Assembly: GCA_950022655.1 (NCBI GenBank)
Contig: OX465579.1
Location: 138,331,118-138,395,117 of the forward strand
DNA length: 64,000 nt
Reading direction: 5' to 3'
Origin: Alentia gelatinosa
Lineage: Eukaryota > Annelida > Polychaeta > Phyllodocida > Polynoidae
The position numbers and the translations under genes were made by a program. Positions 27,801-42,800 of this stretch are shown here, one piece after another (within the stretch, counting starts at the first letter, position 1; the number at the start of each line of letters is the position of its first letter). The notes beneath the pieces were generated by a model. That model was not told the origin of the DNA and ran no database searches. It saw only the letters and a program-made list of their open reading frames with translations.

Positions 27801-30800
27801 ATGTTCTCATTGGATAACAAACAAAGAAACGTTATTATCTTAATATTATAAAAGCCTAAAATAGAGTTTTGAATTGATATATGTACATGGAGGCAGAAAT
27901 ATTAACCCTTTAAGGGCGGATGATGCCTTAAGGCCTCAACCGGCAGGGGGTTGATGATGCCTTATCATCCGGCAGGGGGTGGGTGATGCCTTAAGGCATC
28001 ATTTTCTGGAAATTTATAATATTGTTTTTCTAAAGGAACTATTTTAACAATAAACTTGAAATTTGCACAGAATGTAGGTGTAGCATCATATTTTTGAATT
28101 CTAAATAATAGAAATAAAGATATTAAGAATAACAGATAACATCACGTGATGAACCTTTGAATTCTGAGTTCAGAGGACAATGCCCCTAGAACTGTACATA
28201 GTCACTTGTAGCCGTCCCAAGTGTGTAGTTCTGCCATAGGCGGCCATCCTTAAAGGGTTAACTAACGAGATTATTAATTCAATATGGTCTATTGAATAAT
28301 AGTCCAAACCATTAGCCATTTCAGGGATACCACCACAAAACTGTCTAGATTGCATGGGACACTCCAAAAAGGATCTTATTCATTTCATTTTGACCATTTT
28401 TATTCCACTAGAATAGATCAGACACTATTGACCTTAAAGTTGTATAGATTATCCAAGATACATAGTTCTAGAACCTCTTGTGTGGTTGAATCGCAAAAAC
28501 GTGAATTGTTGAAAATGAAACGCCCCCCCCCCCCATGGCAAATATCCCAAAATGAAATAAACCCCCGCCCCCCCCGTCAAATACCTCATAATGAAATACC
28601 CTTCCCCCCAAGCAATGGTGTTCGAATGAAGAATACTGATATGATATCGTTGATAAATGGTTAGATTAGAGCGAAGTCTTGTACTGACGAATCTATACCC
28701 AGTAGAAAAGGGGTGTTTTATTGGAATGACTGCACGACGAAAAAATAGCATAGTGCGGCCGCCGCACGACCACCGTTTGTCAATTGGTTACAGCAATCAG
28801 TGCAGTGGATTAGGCCACAGGCATGGATAAATTAAAAATATGTAGTGGGGTGGGAATCCAGCAGTGTTCGTTTGTTTTACGGAAGGTGGCGCGACGTGCC
28901 GATCCTTACTGTGTAGTGATTCCGGACAACGCCGCACACGAGGGTGGCGCGGCAGGGACCGGGATTACGTAATGCTGGGTATACATACTCAGCGTTCACA
29001 GTAGGTCGACAGGCTGTCCTCGCGCGTCTCTTCTACGGAACAGACCCTTGGACCCTCACTTTGAAGGCGGGTTCTTGTAACCTTCCTGGTGGTTAGGCGA
29101 GTCTTTCAGATTAGCCTCTCCAGCGTTACCTGGCACCTACGTGCTGGGGTACTGTACTTGTGGGAAAGATCTTCCAGATCTTTCCGGGAAGTAGTGAATA
29201 ATAAACATCTCTGTTTATTAAAAGACGTTGTTGTGTCATGTGTGACTAGGTCTGTGTAAACTGACCGAAAACCGAACCAACCTACGTAGAGTGCGTAGGG
29301 TGGGATCCTGCCTGGAACTAGCATTCCGGATTGGGGTCATCCAACCTGCTAGACAGGCGGCGACCACCACAAATACATGGAGGAATGAGAATGGATGATT
29401 ATGATGTATATGTAGGTTGGTTTGGAAATCTGAAAAATAAGGGGAGTGAGTTTATATTATTTTTAGTGTTTGAAGGTGCAGTTGGGAGTGAGTGAGAGCA
29501 GTGGTGAGATGTAAGTAACGCAGTGTGAGGAGTGAGGTGTGTGGCTTAATGACCTACTAGAGGAAAAAGCCTTGTATTCATGAAAGGTCTGCTGCAAAAG
29601 AAAATGAATAAAGCTACGAAAGTGCATGAACATACGTTATAACGCTCTTTCACCGCCTTAGTCGTGATGGTCAGGTACCTGTCTTGCATTCCCACCTGAC
29701 AACCCCGACCCCTTCAAGCTCCACCCCCTGCCAGCCCCAGCTCTTGAAGGCCCTGCCGGTAACGCGCTGGCGTCCCCGCGCCGCACCGTTGATGTGTCCA
29801 TCTTGGCGACTGGAGATGATCTCGGCAGGTAATTTCCCCGCGCTGCCCGTCCCTGTGAGCAGAACGGTGAGCAGGTCCACGAGCGCCTCGCCACAATCTG
29901 ATGGCCGCCTGATAGCCTGTTTGTTAGCCGCAACGAGATCTGAGGTGGGCCGCCCGCCCCGCCGATTAGGAGCACCCGCTGAGCTACTGGTCACCCGTGA
30001 GCCGCTCGCGCCCGCCGGTTATCTCAGCCGCCAGGTGGCCGCTCGCGGTCGTTGGTCAGCAGCGGGCGGCGCGAGGCGGGGGTCAGCCGCCCCTGGAAAT
30101 GGACGTTGGATTGTGTTGGGTTGCTGGGCTGTTTGATCTACAGATTGAATTTCGTCGTTTCTGCGCCTGCGCGAAGATGCCATCGTCGTCGTGGGCGTCG
30201 TTGCTGGCGTCATTCATGACGAAAGCAATGAGGGTACGGGTGGGTGGGGGATATGACGCCGCGGGGGTCGACTTGACCGCCAGGTGAGAAACTCAATGGA
30301 GTGGTCGCTCTGAGGCATGAGATGCTGATGGTGTATGGTGGTGATGGCGATCAGTGGTGATAGTGGTGTGTGGTAGAGAGCAGAGGGTTTGGGGATCGAG
30401 AAAGGGATGGGAGGAAGCTTTTCGCCAGTCATCCTTCGGCAACTGTAAGCACTGAGTGCTAAATGATCAATGAGTGTATTTGTGTAGCAATCCTGAACAC
30501 GAGTCCAGCAGTGACTGTACGCAATAAGCAAACGACCCCTTTCCACCACCCATACCCCTACATCCTCCAGCATGTGCACACCCCTTCCCTAACATGCTCA
30601 CCTCCACCTCACAGCATTATTCATCCCCACACACTCCTCACACCTAAACAAGATGCTCATGTGGCGTGGTCCCATCGCCGCTGATTGAGCAAAACCGAGC
30701 AAATGGGGTGTCGACCATCTGCGAACTGCTTCAAGCCGCCAACCATGAGTTACTCGTCCCTGACCACTGGCTTATTGCCAGCCGGGACCGCTGACACTGC

Positions 30801-33800
30801 GTAGGGGCAAACACCACTCAGGTCCCGCCCTCAGAGAGCAGCCCCTGCCCCTGACCGTGTCAGTGCTCGCTGATGCATTGCTCGCCGCGCAGCTCGGAGT
30901 CGCTCCGGAGCAGCTCGAGCTACCACCGATTAGTTTGACCCGACGCCCCCGCCAGGCCCTTTCCTCGTTCCCCAGGAGGGTGTTTTGTCGGCAACTTTGC
31001 TCTCCAGCTGACAAGTTGGCCCTACTTGTGGCAAGTTCAGCCGAGGCCGCATGGTTGTTTTCTGTTTGTCACCTTAGGTACACTGAATGGTAGGTTTTGG
31101 TTATAGGATTTTCCCCAGAAGCTTTTTTGTTGGGCGAGCGGCAAACGGAATGACTCATTTGGGGTCGGATGACCCAATGGATGATAAGTACTTAGGAGTC
31201 TCCCCCATTTAGTTTTTAGTTAGGAATTGTAAGCATGTTTAGCTAAATAAAATGACATATAGTTGCCATTCGTCACCTCACAATATTGGAAAAGGAAAGA
31301 TAGTTTGCTGGGCCTCAATCATCCCCTGGTTGATCTTTCTTTCACATAGAGTGGACAAAGCTCAAACATTTAAATCCCATATCTCATTCTTTGCTATCAT
31401 GCAAGTTCCCTTTCCTATCGACTCTTTTCGATATCCATCCACCAAAATATGTCACTCGCCATCGAGTTGTTAGGGAGGCCCCTTGGAGCTTTCTCCTACA
31501 TGACTGACACAGACATCCAAGATTTAAACATAACCTACTATTTGGTTCTATCGCTGCTACTCTATATAATAACTGGAAGGTTTCGGCTGGTTTAGGAATA
31601 TTGGGTTCTGCATGTACAGACTTTACCACCCACTTTGTATTTAAACCGCCCACTGTGTATCTCATTTTATTCTCTAGACTATCTCCGGTCTGTGTGGTCT
31701 AGCCATGTAACTGTATTGCCTTTAATAACCCGTCTGCCTGTGTCAGTCCCTTTTATCCTTTACTTCCTGTCAATTTTTCTGGATGCCTGTCTTTGTGTGC
31801 CTCTATGCTCTAACGTCCTATCCACATTTTCTTCTCCCGTCTTGGGTCTGACAAACCCGGGGATGGATCGTCCTCCTGCTCGCCGCTAGTCGGCGCCCTT
31901 TTCCCGCGAAATCACGGCTTTTTTGTCGTCTGGCTGTCTGGCGTTATCAAAGCCGTGTCCCACGCCATGCTCGCCTCGCCAATCAATACGAGGCACCGTT
32001 TAGAGAAAAGTATGTATTACATGAGAGTCCCGCTTCTAAACACCCGCACACCACAAAGCAGATCGCCTCCACTCCGCCCCACTACCACCCAGTTCTAATC
32101 TGTTCCAGTCCCTGCTAAATGGGGACGTCTTGTTTGCTTAAGAAGCCGTTGCTTCGATTACAAGTGGGCTATACGTTTATTGACGAGGGTATTTTTGATT
32201 TCCGTTTAATTCTAAAAGGGACGGTAGTATGAATGGGAATATAGCACGCTGTGGCCTGTGGGCACGCCTTACTGTTGTCGGTTTTATTTCACTCTGCTTG
32301 TTTTCAATCCTTTGGTAAATAAGATGGAGTATTTACATAAGTGAGTAGGAATTTTTAAAAAAAGAGAAAAGTGTGAAGCGACTCATATTTTCCAATATCT
32401 ATCTCATCCTGACTATTCCCTTAATCAGCATTGTAGAAATACCCCATATCGGGCGATAAACACTCATTCGTATTTTAACCACCCTAAAGGTTAATTGAGA
32501 TTTTGGAGAAAGTCTTAACCTACTGGCAACATTCCCTCAGAAACCCACTGGGGTATGGCTATGCAGAGCTTTTTTATTTAAAAAAATTATTTTTATAGGA
32601 AATTGATTTGCCACTGAGGGCTTCTGTCAGCAGTTAGGCTAAAACGGTAATCAGGAACATAACATTGGAAGACAAGGGTGGATATATGTAACAATAGAGA
32701 ATTCCCATTTGAATTGTAATCGCTCACAATTGAAGAAGACAGACGAGATCCAACTATTAACTAATGGGAATCTTATATATCTATGCTCAGCTGCCCAACA
32801 ACCTAAATTCAAAGGTCTAAGAGTTTACTGCTACTCGGCGCAGGCCACCTAGCAAACCCTATCACCCGAGCCTTGACGTCTTTCTCAAACCTATGTATTA
32901 ACATATACTCTATTGAGCCGTAAAAGGACCCTTTGCTGGAAACAAATATTCGGTCTGTGATATATAACCTTCTAAATGCCAGTAATTTCTTTTACCCTCG
33001 TTCCTGGACTCTGATATTATTGTGATAGATGCACTAAAGGAGTTATACATTTACAACAGGAGAGAATATCCTAACATTGCGATAATACACCATCCTCTCG
33101 TTCAACAACTAATCTTTCTCGCTAATATTCATCATTGCAAGAGTACGCTATGTAGTTACAAATACCGCAGAGGTAATTCTTACAATATATCTCTTTATAT
33201 TTCGATTATTACACTATAGACATCTGGTTGAAAACAATCTTACATATGTCTCTCTGATTTTGTATTGTCAACACTTGCTGTGTGTGATTGGTAGAAATAT
33301 AGAGTTTTTGGTATACGGTTTCCAGGTATTCATAAGGAAACAAATAATGCTGACATGTGTAGGCAGTCAAGTATTTAATGATGCCTTCATGTATTTCTTT
33401 TAAAAGTCTTGGTGTCTTGGCTTAGCAATATTACAGTGTAATGGCTGACAAACGACCAAATACCTCTAGACTGAACCCACCTAGGCTACACAGCTACGCT
33501 GGTTCCCCGGGTATCCGCTAGGAAGCACGGCAGAATATACTCGCAGGGACAGCCTGTTGCATATGCCTGATTTCGGTAACCTTGGTGCGTGCATGCGTGG
33601 CTCACAGACACAAAACAACAAGATGGCATGACTGTCCAATTCATACAAGCAAAACGATCTGAAACCAGCCTCCAATATTTATAATGATATATACAAGACT
33701 ATTTGGTTTTTGAGTGATGGAATACAAGATTTGAATATTTTAAACCTAGTGACAGTCGATCCCTGGACTGTAGGCCTATACACTGTCTTGATTACTTGCC

Positions 33801-36800
33801 AAGTGTCTGCACCCCCTATTATCGCTCAAGCACCTGTCAAAGTCATCAAAGTTTGTTTCCGATAAGTATATCACTTATGACAAGATATCATCTGTTATAT
33901 TTGCCTCTTCTAATTGAATTTGGTCAGTTTGATAACCAACTGTAGTTTACTCTTCATGATAACCAGCTCGCAACGACCGCGATGTCCATTTGCATTGAAC
34001 TGGTTTCTGGGCCTGTTGGCCACTTATGATGATGACTCCAAAACTAGCATTCAACCACTGCTATAGCTGCACCCAGCGCGAACTACCTGCCTGTTAGTAT
34101 AACATTCGACACAGGCGGGTACCAGCCAAGCTACACAGCCTGCCTTGCTGAGACTATAGAGTATTTCAACCACGTTGAGTGTGTTTGTAAAGAAGCCAAT
34201 TTTTAATATGAAAAAGGGGGTTCACTGATTGGCCACCTTACTGTGAGATAAGTCCATCAAGTACCATTAGCGGTTCAGCAAATGGTTGTTTACAAACATG
34301 GCCACCAGGTCCGCATCAGCATGTTTAGCTCACTCAGGACGGGCGCATTATTCAGTCCGTCCATGAGCTAATAGGCGACTACAGCAGTGAAATCCTGGCC
34401 TTGTATACTACTACTCATACGCTGTGGCTTACCACTTGGCCTGTTTTCTCTCTCCACTGGGAGGCAACATGCATAATGCAACTACACTACTACAAGCTTA
34501 GCTAGGGTGATGTGATGTCTAGAGGCATTTCTTTGTAGATTACTTCTTTTGTATACTTTCTAGTGAGGTTTAGTGGCTGTGATGTATTTCTGGGAAATCA
34601 TCTGATCAGCAAAGTATTGTAACCATGTTGACTTATGACAGCTGGAGACTTTTATTTGATATTTTGCCATGTATGATGGTAAGTTGGATTTGTCGGAGGT
34701 AGCTTTTGTCATGCAATCTGCAAAGACGATTTGATAAACAGGTGACAATAAAGCCATGAAACTGACAGGCTGTGTCATGGATTGCCTTAGCAAAAGGAAA
34801 TGAATGCCTTACAAACTCAATAATATGTCAAACTGCATAGAAGAACATGTTATATATTACATATTTCTTTGCCAGCAACGCACATTATTTGACATTAATA
34901 TATCATTATAACCAATACTCTGAATCATTCATATCAGTTAGAACATATCACCAGCCTTTGGGGAACCTTATCTCATAGAGAAGCTTTTATGAATAGGACA
35001 TTGGAAAAGTTGTTATCGTGACGTTACCTGCTCAATATAACTAGCCACATTACAAGCCACATACTCAAAGGCCACTTAGAAATTACAATATCTGAGCAAT
35101 ATGCCAAAGAGAAATTGCGACGATTTGATTAAATTATTGATATTCACAAGGTATCTTTGATAGAAAACTCACGATAATACGGTCTACCGACTCGCATATG
35201 ATATATCCAATTACATATTAAAGAGTATAGAACAGGATGCGGGTAGCCCTCCGTTGCCCCCTACCTCTACCCCTCCTTGCTGCTACTCCTCGCACCTCTG
35301 TCATTTTATCCTCTATATTATCTGCTTGCATGCCAATCCCTCCACTGTTGTCCCTTGCCTCTGCCCATAGTAAGCATCTCCTATTTTACTCCATACCTAG
35401 CGTACACACACCCCTCTCGTCTCATATTGCACCCTCCACACGCTACAAACAGCCCTACCCCGCATTACGTACGGAGGTTGAGAGAGGCCCATCAGTCACC
35501 CCCCACCGTCTCCTGCCGTCCCGCCCGTTTCCCGTGTCTCGTTTCCCGGCAAACGGATCCTCACGCCCCGGGGGCAGGCAAGCAGGTTGGCATTGGCCTA
35601 CCATTGTTTGTTATCGGATGTGTAAAATTCTAAACGCGGTTTGTAGCGAGATAGTTGTGTGGGAGTACTGCAACCTCCAGGGTTTTCGTCGCTTCGTCCG
35701 CCACCTTCTTTAACTTCGCACTCGCCCACATCTTTTATGTTTAGATGAAAACCCTAATAGCTGGATCTTGACTCGCCCACTCCGGTCACCACGCCTCTCT
35801 TCTCGCTTATGTATGTGTTGTTCTGTATGTATTGTCTGATATCCAGTTTGTTCTTTAAAAATCATATTTATCTTTAATACAGTAAAGCCACTTATTATAT
35901 ATATGTATCCTAGAACACACCGACAAAGCTGAATACCTCCTAATTGAATCACTTACGCATATCTTTGTTTGTACATGTTACTCTGTTATACGAGACTACA
36001 TTTAAAAACGCCCAACTATATGTCTTCCTTTTCTCATTTTAAGAAACCCCACAAAAAACACCCTAACACACAGCCTCGTTTATATTACTGCGCACTCCAA
36101 ACTTGTTGGCGAATGGCGACATAGACCAAACACGAATACCTTTCTAATTCTATCTTAGCCTGGATATATTATCTGTTTGTTGCATATTGAGCATGAATTA
36201 CCGTACTCGCAAGCCTGATGAGAACAAGTTCCTAATGTTAAGCCCATGGAAGTTTATACCAGGCTAAGATAAATCCTCATGTCCACCTGTCCGCATCCTC
36301 ATGCCTGCCTTTCACACCTTCAGACGTGCCTGACCACATTCTCACACCTGTCTGCCCTCTTCCACACAACTATCTGCCTATACCATCATGCTCTCCCCTC
36401 GACACATACTTAAAACCACCCGACCACACCTTACATCTACCCATCACACCCACCAATCTCAACCTCACACCCACCCATCACAACCTCACAGCCACATATC
36501 ACGGACTCACAGCCACCCACACGCATCCTTGTCACCCACCTCCTAACACCAATGAAAATACTGCTTCTTTATTGGTTCTGACCACCGAATCCATATGTTC
36601 TCTTTTACTATGTTGTGATCAATTTTGTTATCTCTGAGTTGCATAGTTCTGCATTTGGATGTGACCCTATGATACTTATTTTGTTATATTTCACGAAAGA
36701 TAAAGGATAGAAGATGTGAACTCTCTTGCTACCAAACACTTGTTGTACGAACCTATGGAAATCTCCTTGCCGAGACCTGTTTCTAAATCTGGAAGTAGAT

Positions 36801-39800
36801 TTCTTTGTCCAGCAACGCAAGCATCAGCTGCTAAAGTAAATAGCATATTTGAACAGGAAAATAACTCAATTTAGATCAAGCGTTATGCTCTTCATTCGAA
36901 TCTAAATTCTGCCTCAAGTTTAGCAAGCTGTTGGAATATCCTAACCTGGCCACCAAGAAATTGTGAGAATGATATTCATAGAACATTTTTAACAAAGTAT
37001 GGCCACTACTACTCCCTCTGGTGTCGTGACCTGCATATCCCAGGAGGATACGGCTTTCCGTATTCTATTAAGTAGCGGTCTGTAGGCTCTATACGTTTTC
37101 TATGGATGCTTCCTATTAGGTGGATAATAAAATCTAGGACCTTGTACTAAGCGACGTGGTGTGCTGCTTTTCTTTGGGTGGTATGAATTCCTATTGTAAA
37201 GCCTATTAGACATCGTCACGCCCACTCTGCCGATCGCGCCTTTGTCTGACCAGTGCATCAGGTGTGTGAGAATCGGCGTTATTCATGTCGATGTACACAG
37301 TTTACAGATCCGATAATAATCGGGTCAGGCAATACTTGTATGGTGGTATTAAATGCCCAACTCTAGGCTGTCGATCTACACACTTTCACCTCCGGTCTCT
37401 GATTCTGAGCATGTTTTACACTGCGTTTTACCCAGTCTGATAAGTGTTATATGGAGATCTCTAGGGTTGGAGATCCTAATATTGATAACCGTTCTATCTC
37501 AAATAGAACAGAATTTACTTTGCATTGTGGCGAACTTGTGAAGTGTAATGACCAGGGCGCGGAACGCGATCACGGTGGCACAGCCTGGCACTTCACGGAT
37601 GTACCGCGCTTAACAGACCTCTCACGCCACCTTGCGGTTTCTACTCGTTCTTCTGACGTCACGCCCTCTCAGCGCGTCGACAGAACACTGTCAAATTTAC
37701 CTCCCACCCACCCTACAAGTTTTCTAATCAATCTCTCTGAGATTTACCTATTTTTCATTATGTCCGTTTGTCATCAATGTTGACATCGACATCAATGTTC
37801 CCGATTATTACCGTCGGTGGTAGATGACTATGTCATATAAGCATACTGTAGCATCTATATTTTGTACAATATATTGATATCTACCCACAACATTGCCGTA
37901 TCTATATCATGTTTCATATGTAGGCGACAGTAACCTAAACATGAGCTATGTTTGACTATAACCTGTTATGGAAAGTGTTTTATGCTGTTGCGAGATGTCG
38001 CGTGTGTAGGGACCAGACTCCCAGCCATGCTTACAGCTTAGGAGAGGGGAACCAAATCCGGAAATCAGGTGTCAGATGCGGATGCGTTTATTCGCAGCAA
38101 ACCATAAAACAGGCTGCCTAGCCCACCAAGTCTAGCAGGGATCTGTTGGTGGAGCTATACAGAGCCCAACAACCAGTGTCCCAGGAGATATATCGTAACA
38201 TTAAGATATTTGCTACCATTAAAGCTAAAAGATACATTTGTCCCAATAGGTTTTACACTGGCTTTTTTTAAACAATGGCCAGAGAATAAGTACTAGCTGA
38301 AGTGTTATTAATCGGGTGTTTTAAATTGCCAGTAGGAATGATATTTCGCCAGATCCATCTACCAGGTGACATGATCTTGCCGCCATGGCCTCTCTCGCCA
38401 CTAATTCGTCACTGTTTCCTGATATGAATACATATATGAATACATAGGTGAAACTCTGTGATGCTCAAACGTGTACAAATATGTCCCTTGTGGGAAGCAT
38501 CAGACCTTGTGGTACATGGGAAACTCTCTGCTTTCAGGCATGCACGTGACCGATAAAGAGGAAACAAAATACTCGTGGCTACATGTACTGTGATTAACCC
38601 CGTCGTGACGAAGTCCTGAGCTCTTAACCTAATTATCATTTGAGCCATCGGACTGAGAAACTATTATCTGCCAATTTCGGACAGCTCATATGAAATAATT
38701 ACAGAACATTTACCCTTTGTCCATGTTAGAAATTGAAGAGTGCATACATTTGAGACCGTATCGAAGGGTGTGATTTGATTTTCAATAGGATCATTATATA
38801 TGGTCGTGAGGTCCTCAAAAATCACTCAGAGTCACTTTGTTAGGGAAATAAATTCCTCCGTCTCGAATGAGTATACCAAGTCCTTGCACATTCGCTGAAG
38901 GGTTTGATGTAGGACTGGGTTAGATATATCCCCTTGATGATACAGAACAGTACAAATATTGCCAATGCATTAGTACGAAATTATATGTATTTCCCAGGAC
39001 TGATACTTCGCAGTGTGATTGCTTGAGCATCTTCTAACTCAACAAATGGTGCATTTGATATAACGGCGTTCATTTGAACCGCCACACTCGTATTATATTA
39101 CTACTTTTATGATAACCCCTGGGGGGGAACATGGCGTGTGTGGCACCGTGACTGGCTGGCAGGCTGTCTGTAACCACGCCCATTCAATATTTGTGGCTGG
39201 TAGGGCACGACGTGCGGATCCTTTATCAGCTCTCACAGCGAGCGGCTTCTAGAGTTAGCTACTTCTAAAGAACTGCTCATATCCAACCCTGCGGCGAGTT
39301 TTAGGCATGATTAAATACTACATGTTCTCTGTATGAACAAGAAAAGAAATAGCGAAGTGGTATTTTGTTTTTTACTTCTTCAAACAGAATGATAGTAAAA
39401 GAAAGACCCTCTTTCATCGGCGACAGCATCGTGATTTCCTAATCACTTATCTCTTTGAATTAGGCAGGTATAGTATCATAAATATTAAATACACTACGAA
39501 CAGAGATTATCAATATGTTTCCACTGCAAATCAGGTATCAGTCTCTGTGTTGCAAATAGTGTAAACAAAACCCGAATTTTGCAAAACAAATACTGCTAGA
39601 ACGTAGTGTATGCAACCCAAGTATATTGTGTATTGGCAAAAGATAATGGAAGGCAGGGCGTGTAGAAAAGCATCTAAATTTCGCCTGTTTGTTACCTTAA
39701 CGGACATGCATTACAATACAAAAGACGATCAACCGTTCTGTCTGTCAGTTCGATTGTGTATTTCTCTCCATGCCGCAGCTCTGCTGATGGGATTGGTCAG

Positions 39801-42800
39801 TGCACGGACAATGAGATCGACTCACATCTGCCTGTGTGCCTCCGGCCCTGTCGCCTTTATATCCGCCGTGGGAGAAGCTCATTCCGTCGGGGAGTTCTCC
39901 CTGCGGTGGATCGGGAAGTGCGCTGCAGGCCGACTGCGGCACCATCTTCCTGAACATCACCAACCAAACCGACAAATACGTACTGACTATGATGAAATAT
40001 GTATAACAGTAAATGATTACATAGTACCCATTATTCAGGACGTGATTTGCAACTAATTGCGGGTCGTATCAGCAGGAGCCTGTAGTCGTGAACAAAGGTA
40101 TTGAGTGCATTAGACATCGACACGCAGACTCTGGCAGATCACACTTTGCCTAACCAATCCGTCGGGTCGGTCAGAATTGGTTAAGCTTTTGTCAATGTAA
40201 GCACTTCACCGACCCGATCACATATCTTCCCGACTATGGTAGTATCCCAACCAGGCGAATTCATAAAAAGACCTACTATACCCGAATAATGATCAGGCCA
40301 ACAAATAGATAGGTCTATTTCTGTTTACATAGCGCCCTAAATCTAGGTAGGAAGGGGGACGTTTATGTACACATCCCTTCAGTCTCCATCAGTAATGAAA
40401 ACAATATAAATAGAGTAAATCTATTTTCTGAATTCAGCACAAGACTGTCAGGATATCATTAATTGTAAATGGTATGGCCTTTTCTTTTCTACCTCAGTAG
40501 GCTTAAGCCCGGTAGGTAAAAGTAGAATGGAAAGACTATCTGGTAAGAGCCAGAGCCGACTACCACCTAAACAGCATTATGAGTATGTAGATCAATTGTG
40601 TACTACACACCAACCTGTAGACGACACCGACGAATGTTAAAACATATCTTAAAAAGAACCCCATACTCAAAACTACTATATATCAAATGCATCCATAATA
40701 TAGTTGAAGACATAGGCTACACAGATACCATTCTGAACAACTGCAAACAAAAGGCAGATGGTGTAGGAAGCAGTGAATTACTCTGTTCTAAGAAGTAACA
40801 AAACGGAAAGAAGAAGGAAGAGAATGAGAAAAAAAGCGTTCTTAACTCCACCTACAGATAGAAATATCTCTTATTGAGTTGTAAGTTTCCTTACATCTAA
40901 ACCCACAGATGAACAAAAGATCCTACATTCGAATGCCATATAATATGAATTTCAGGGGATGTGGAGGATAAAATAATCTGACCCAAAATAGATCAAATCA
41001 CTAAGACCATCCGTCAGTATAGATTAGTTAACGATATTGGGCGGGTAGGCCTCGGTTTACATGGTTTTAGTATCTTTCCACCTTCCCACTCTGCGATATA
41101 AACAAGCCTTGGATCTCCGGTTTGTCCCATTTCTCTATTGTCCTTCACACAGAAAAAAACCGATATTTATGGGCGGGCCTGGCGTCCAATGGCTGCTTTA
41201 TATACAAGCTGAACCCTGAGCTGCCCCAACATTGCGCAAGTCTTGAGCGACTCCTGCTGCCGTGTCCATTATTGAGGTCAGCTCATCGCAGCGCCCTCCT
41301 GCCTTTTCGATCATGTTGGTGGTCGGCACTCTATACCTCTGTGTATGGTAGCTTTTTTTCTCTCAATCTTTGCTCCCTCTTTGTGTACCGTCTCTTCTGC
41401 ATGGCGTTTATGGGACGCCGTAATCAGGGCAGATAGGCACCCGAGTGGCGTCAGGTGGCGTCCCCTGGTGAGGAGACGCGGAGGTAGGATGCCCTGCAGA
41501 AGGCTGGGGATGAGGCAGGCAGTTGCTGCTCGGGGGGCGGGTCAGGGGTCAACCTGATAGAACACTGGTGCAAGAGCCTATCCTCCACGGCCCTACCCTC
41601 GGCAGTCTCTGCTTTCTGTAACTCGACCATTTCACTTCTGCGTCCTTTACGGAAGCTTCCTCCAACTATCTTAAGTATTTCGTCTTTATATAACTAATAA
41701 TTCTCCTCTGTCCGCTTTGCATACTGCACTCATTCCCAAATAATTGCTTCCTCCTTATTCTCTGGCACAGTCTAGCTATATCACATTGTCTTCACCATCA
41801 CTAACGGAATCCATCTGTCAACATACGTTCATCATTATTTATGTATATAAATCAAGTATGCACCGGACTACACTCATCCATCCTATGTTTGATGTATGCA
41901 AGCTTGTTCTATATGGGAGTTTATCACAGAGGGTGCGAATGAAGAATGATCCTCAGGACGTCAATACTAATGCGCCGGGACATTAATTAGCGCTCCGAGC
42001 AGATTGTTAATGTCGCTTGAGCGTTATACATATTGAAGCTGTGAACTATATATATGTGCATCAAGAGTGAGGCCGATCACTCCCCAAGCAAAATTCTAGT
42101 TTGTTGTAGTCAATTGCTTGCAGTTCCCCGTATCTTCGTAGGTTCACTTTTGTAATTCCTTCTAACGTGATTGCGCTTCATTATGGTTAGAAACCCTCAC
42201 CCTCAGACACATCCTCACCCTCAGACACACCCTCACCCTCAGTCCCATCCTCACCTACAGACAGACCCTCATCCCTGGACTTGGTCAAGTCTTTGATTAT
42301 GGACGTCATTTCCACTAATGCCTGACAGGCCCAGGAATCAAAGACTTGTCCAATAGGCACAAAACCATGCTTTTCTACACAAAAAAGTTTCTCCTCCTGT
42401 AACCAGTCACCTCCTCTACCCCACTCCCACTCCTTGCCCTCTGGCTCCTGGTAGGGACACTTCCTTGTTATCAGAGTAATTACAGTAGAACCCCGCGTAA
42501 GCGGACACCCTCCGTTCCGAGCCAAAGTGTCCGCTTACGCGGGGTGTCCGCTTACACAGGGTTAAATAAACATCTAATTTAGGGAACCGTTCCGACCAAA
42601 GGTGTCCGTTGACGCGGGGTGTCCGTTAGGCGGGGTTCTACTGTACTCACTGGCCGACCTTTGGACCCAAGAGGGTGTCCTAAGTTGACCATGAATGTTG
42701 GTTCTGACCATCGACAGAGGACTTTTGACCCTAAATAATCTTGTCTGTAGTTTTTACTTCAAGCAATTGATAGGTGAAATGAACAGTGTTGAATATTATA

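Noticed and set aside
35237..35713. 158-codon open frame on the plus strand
   Set aside because: Low-complexity Ser/Pro/Leu sequence from a pyrimidine-rich tract.
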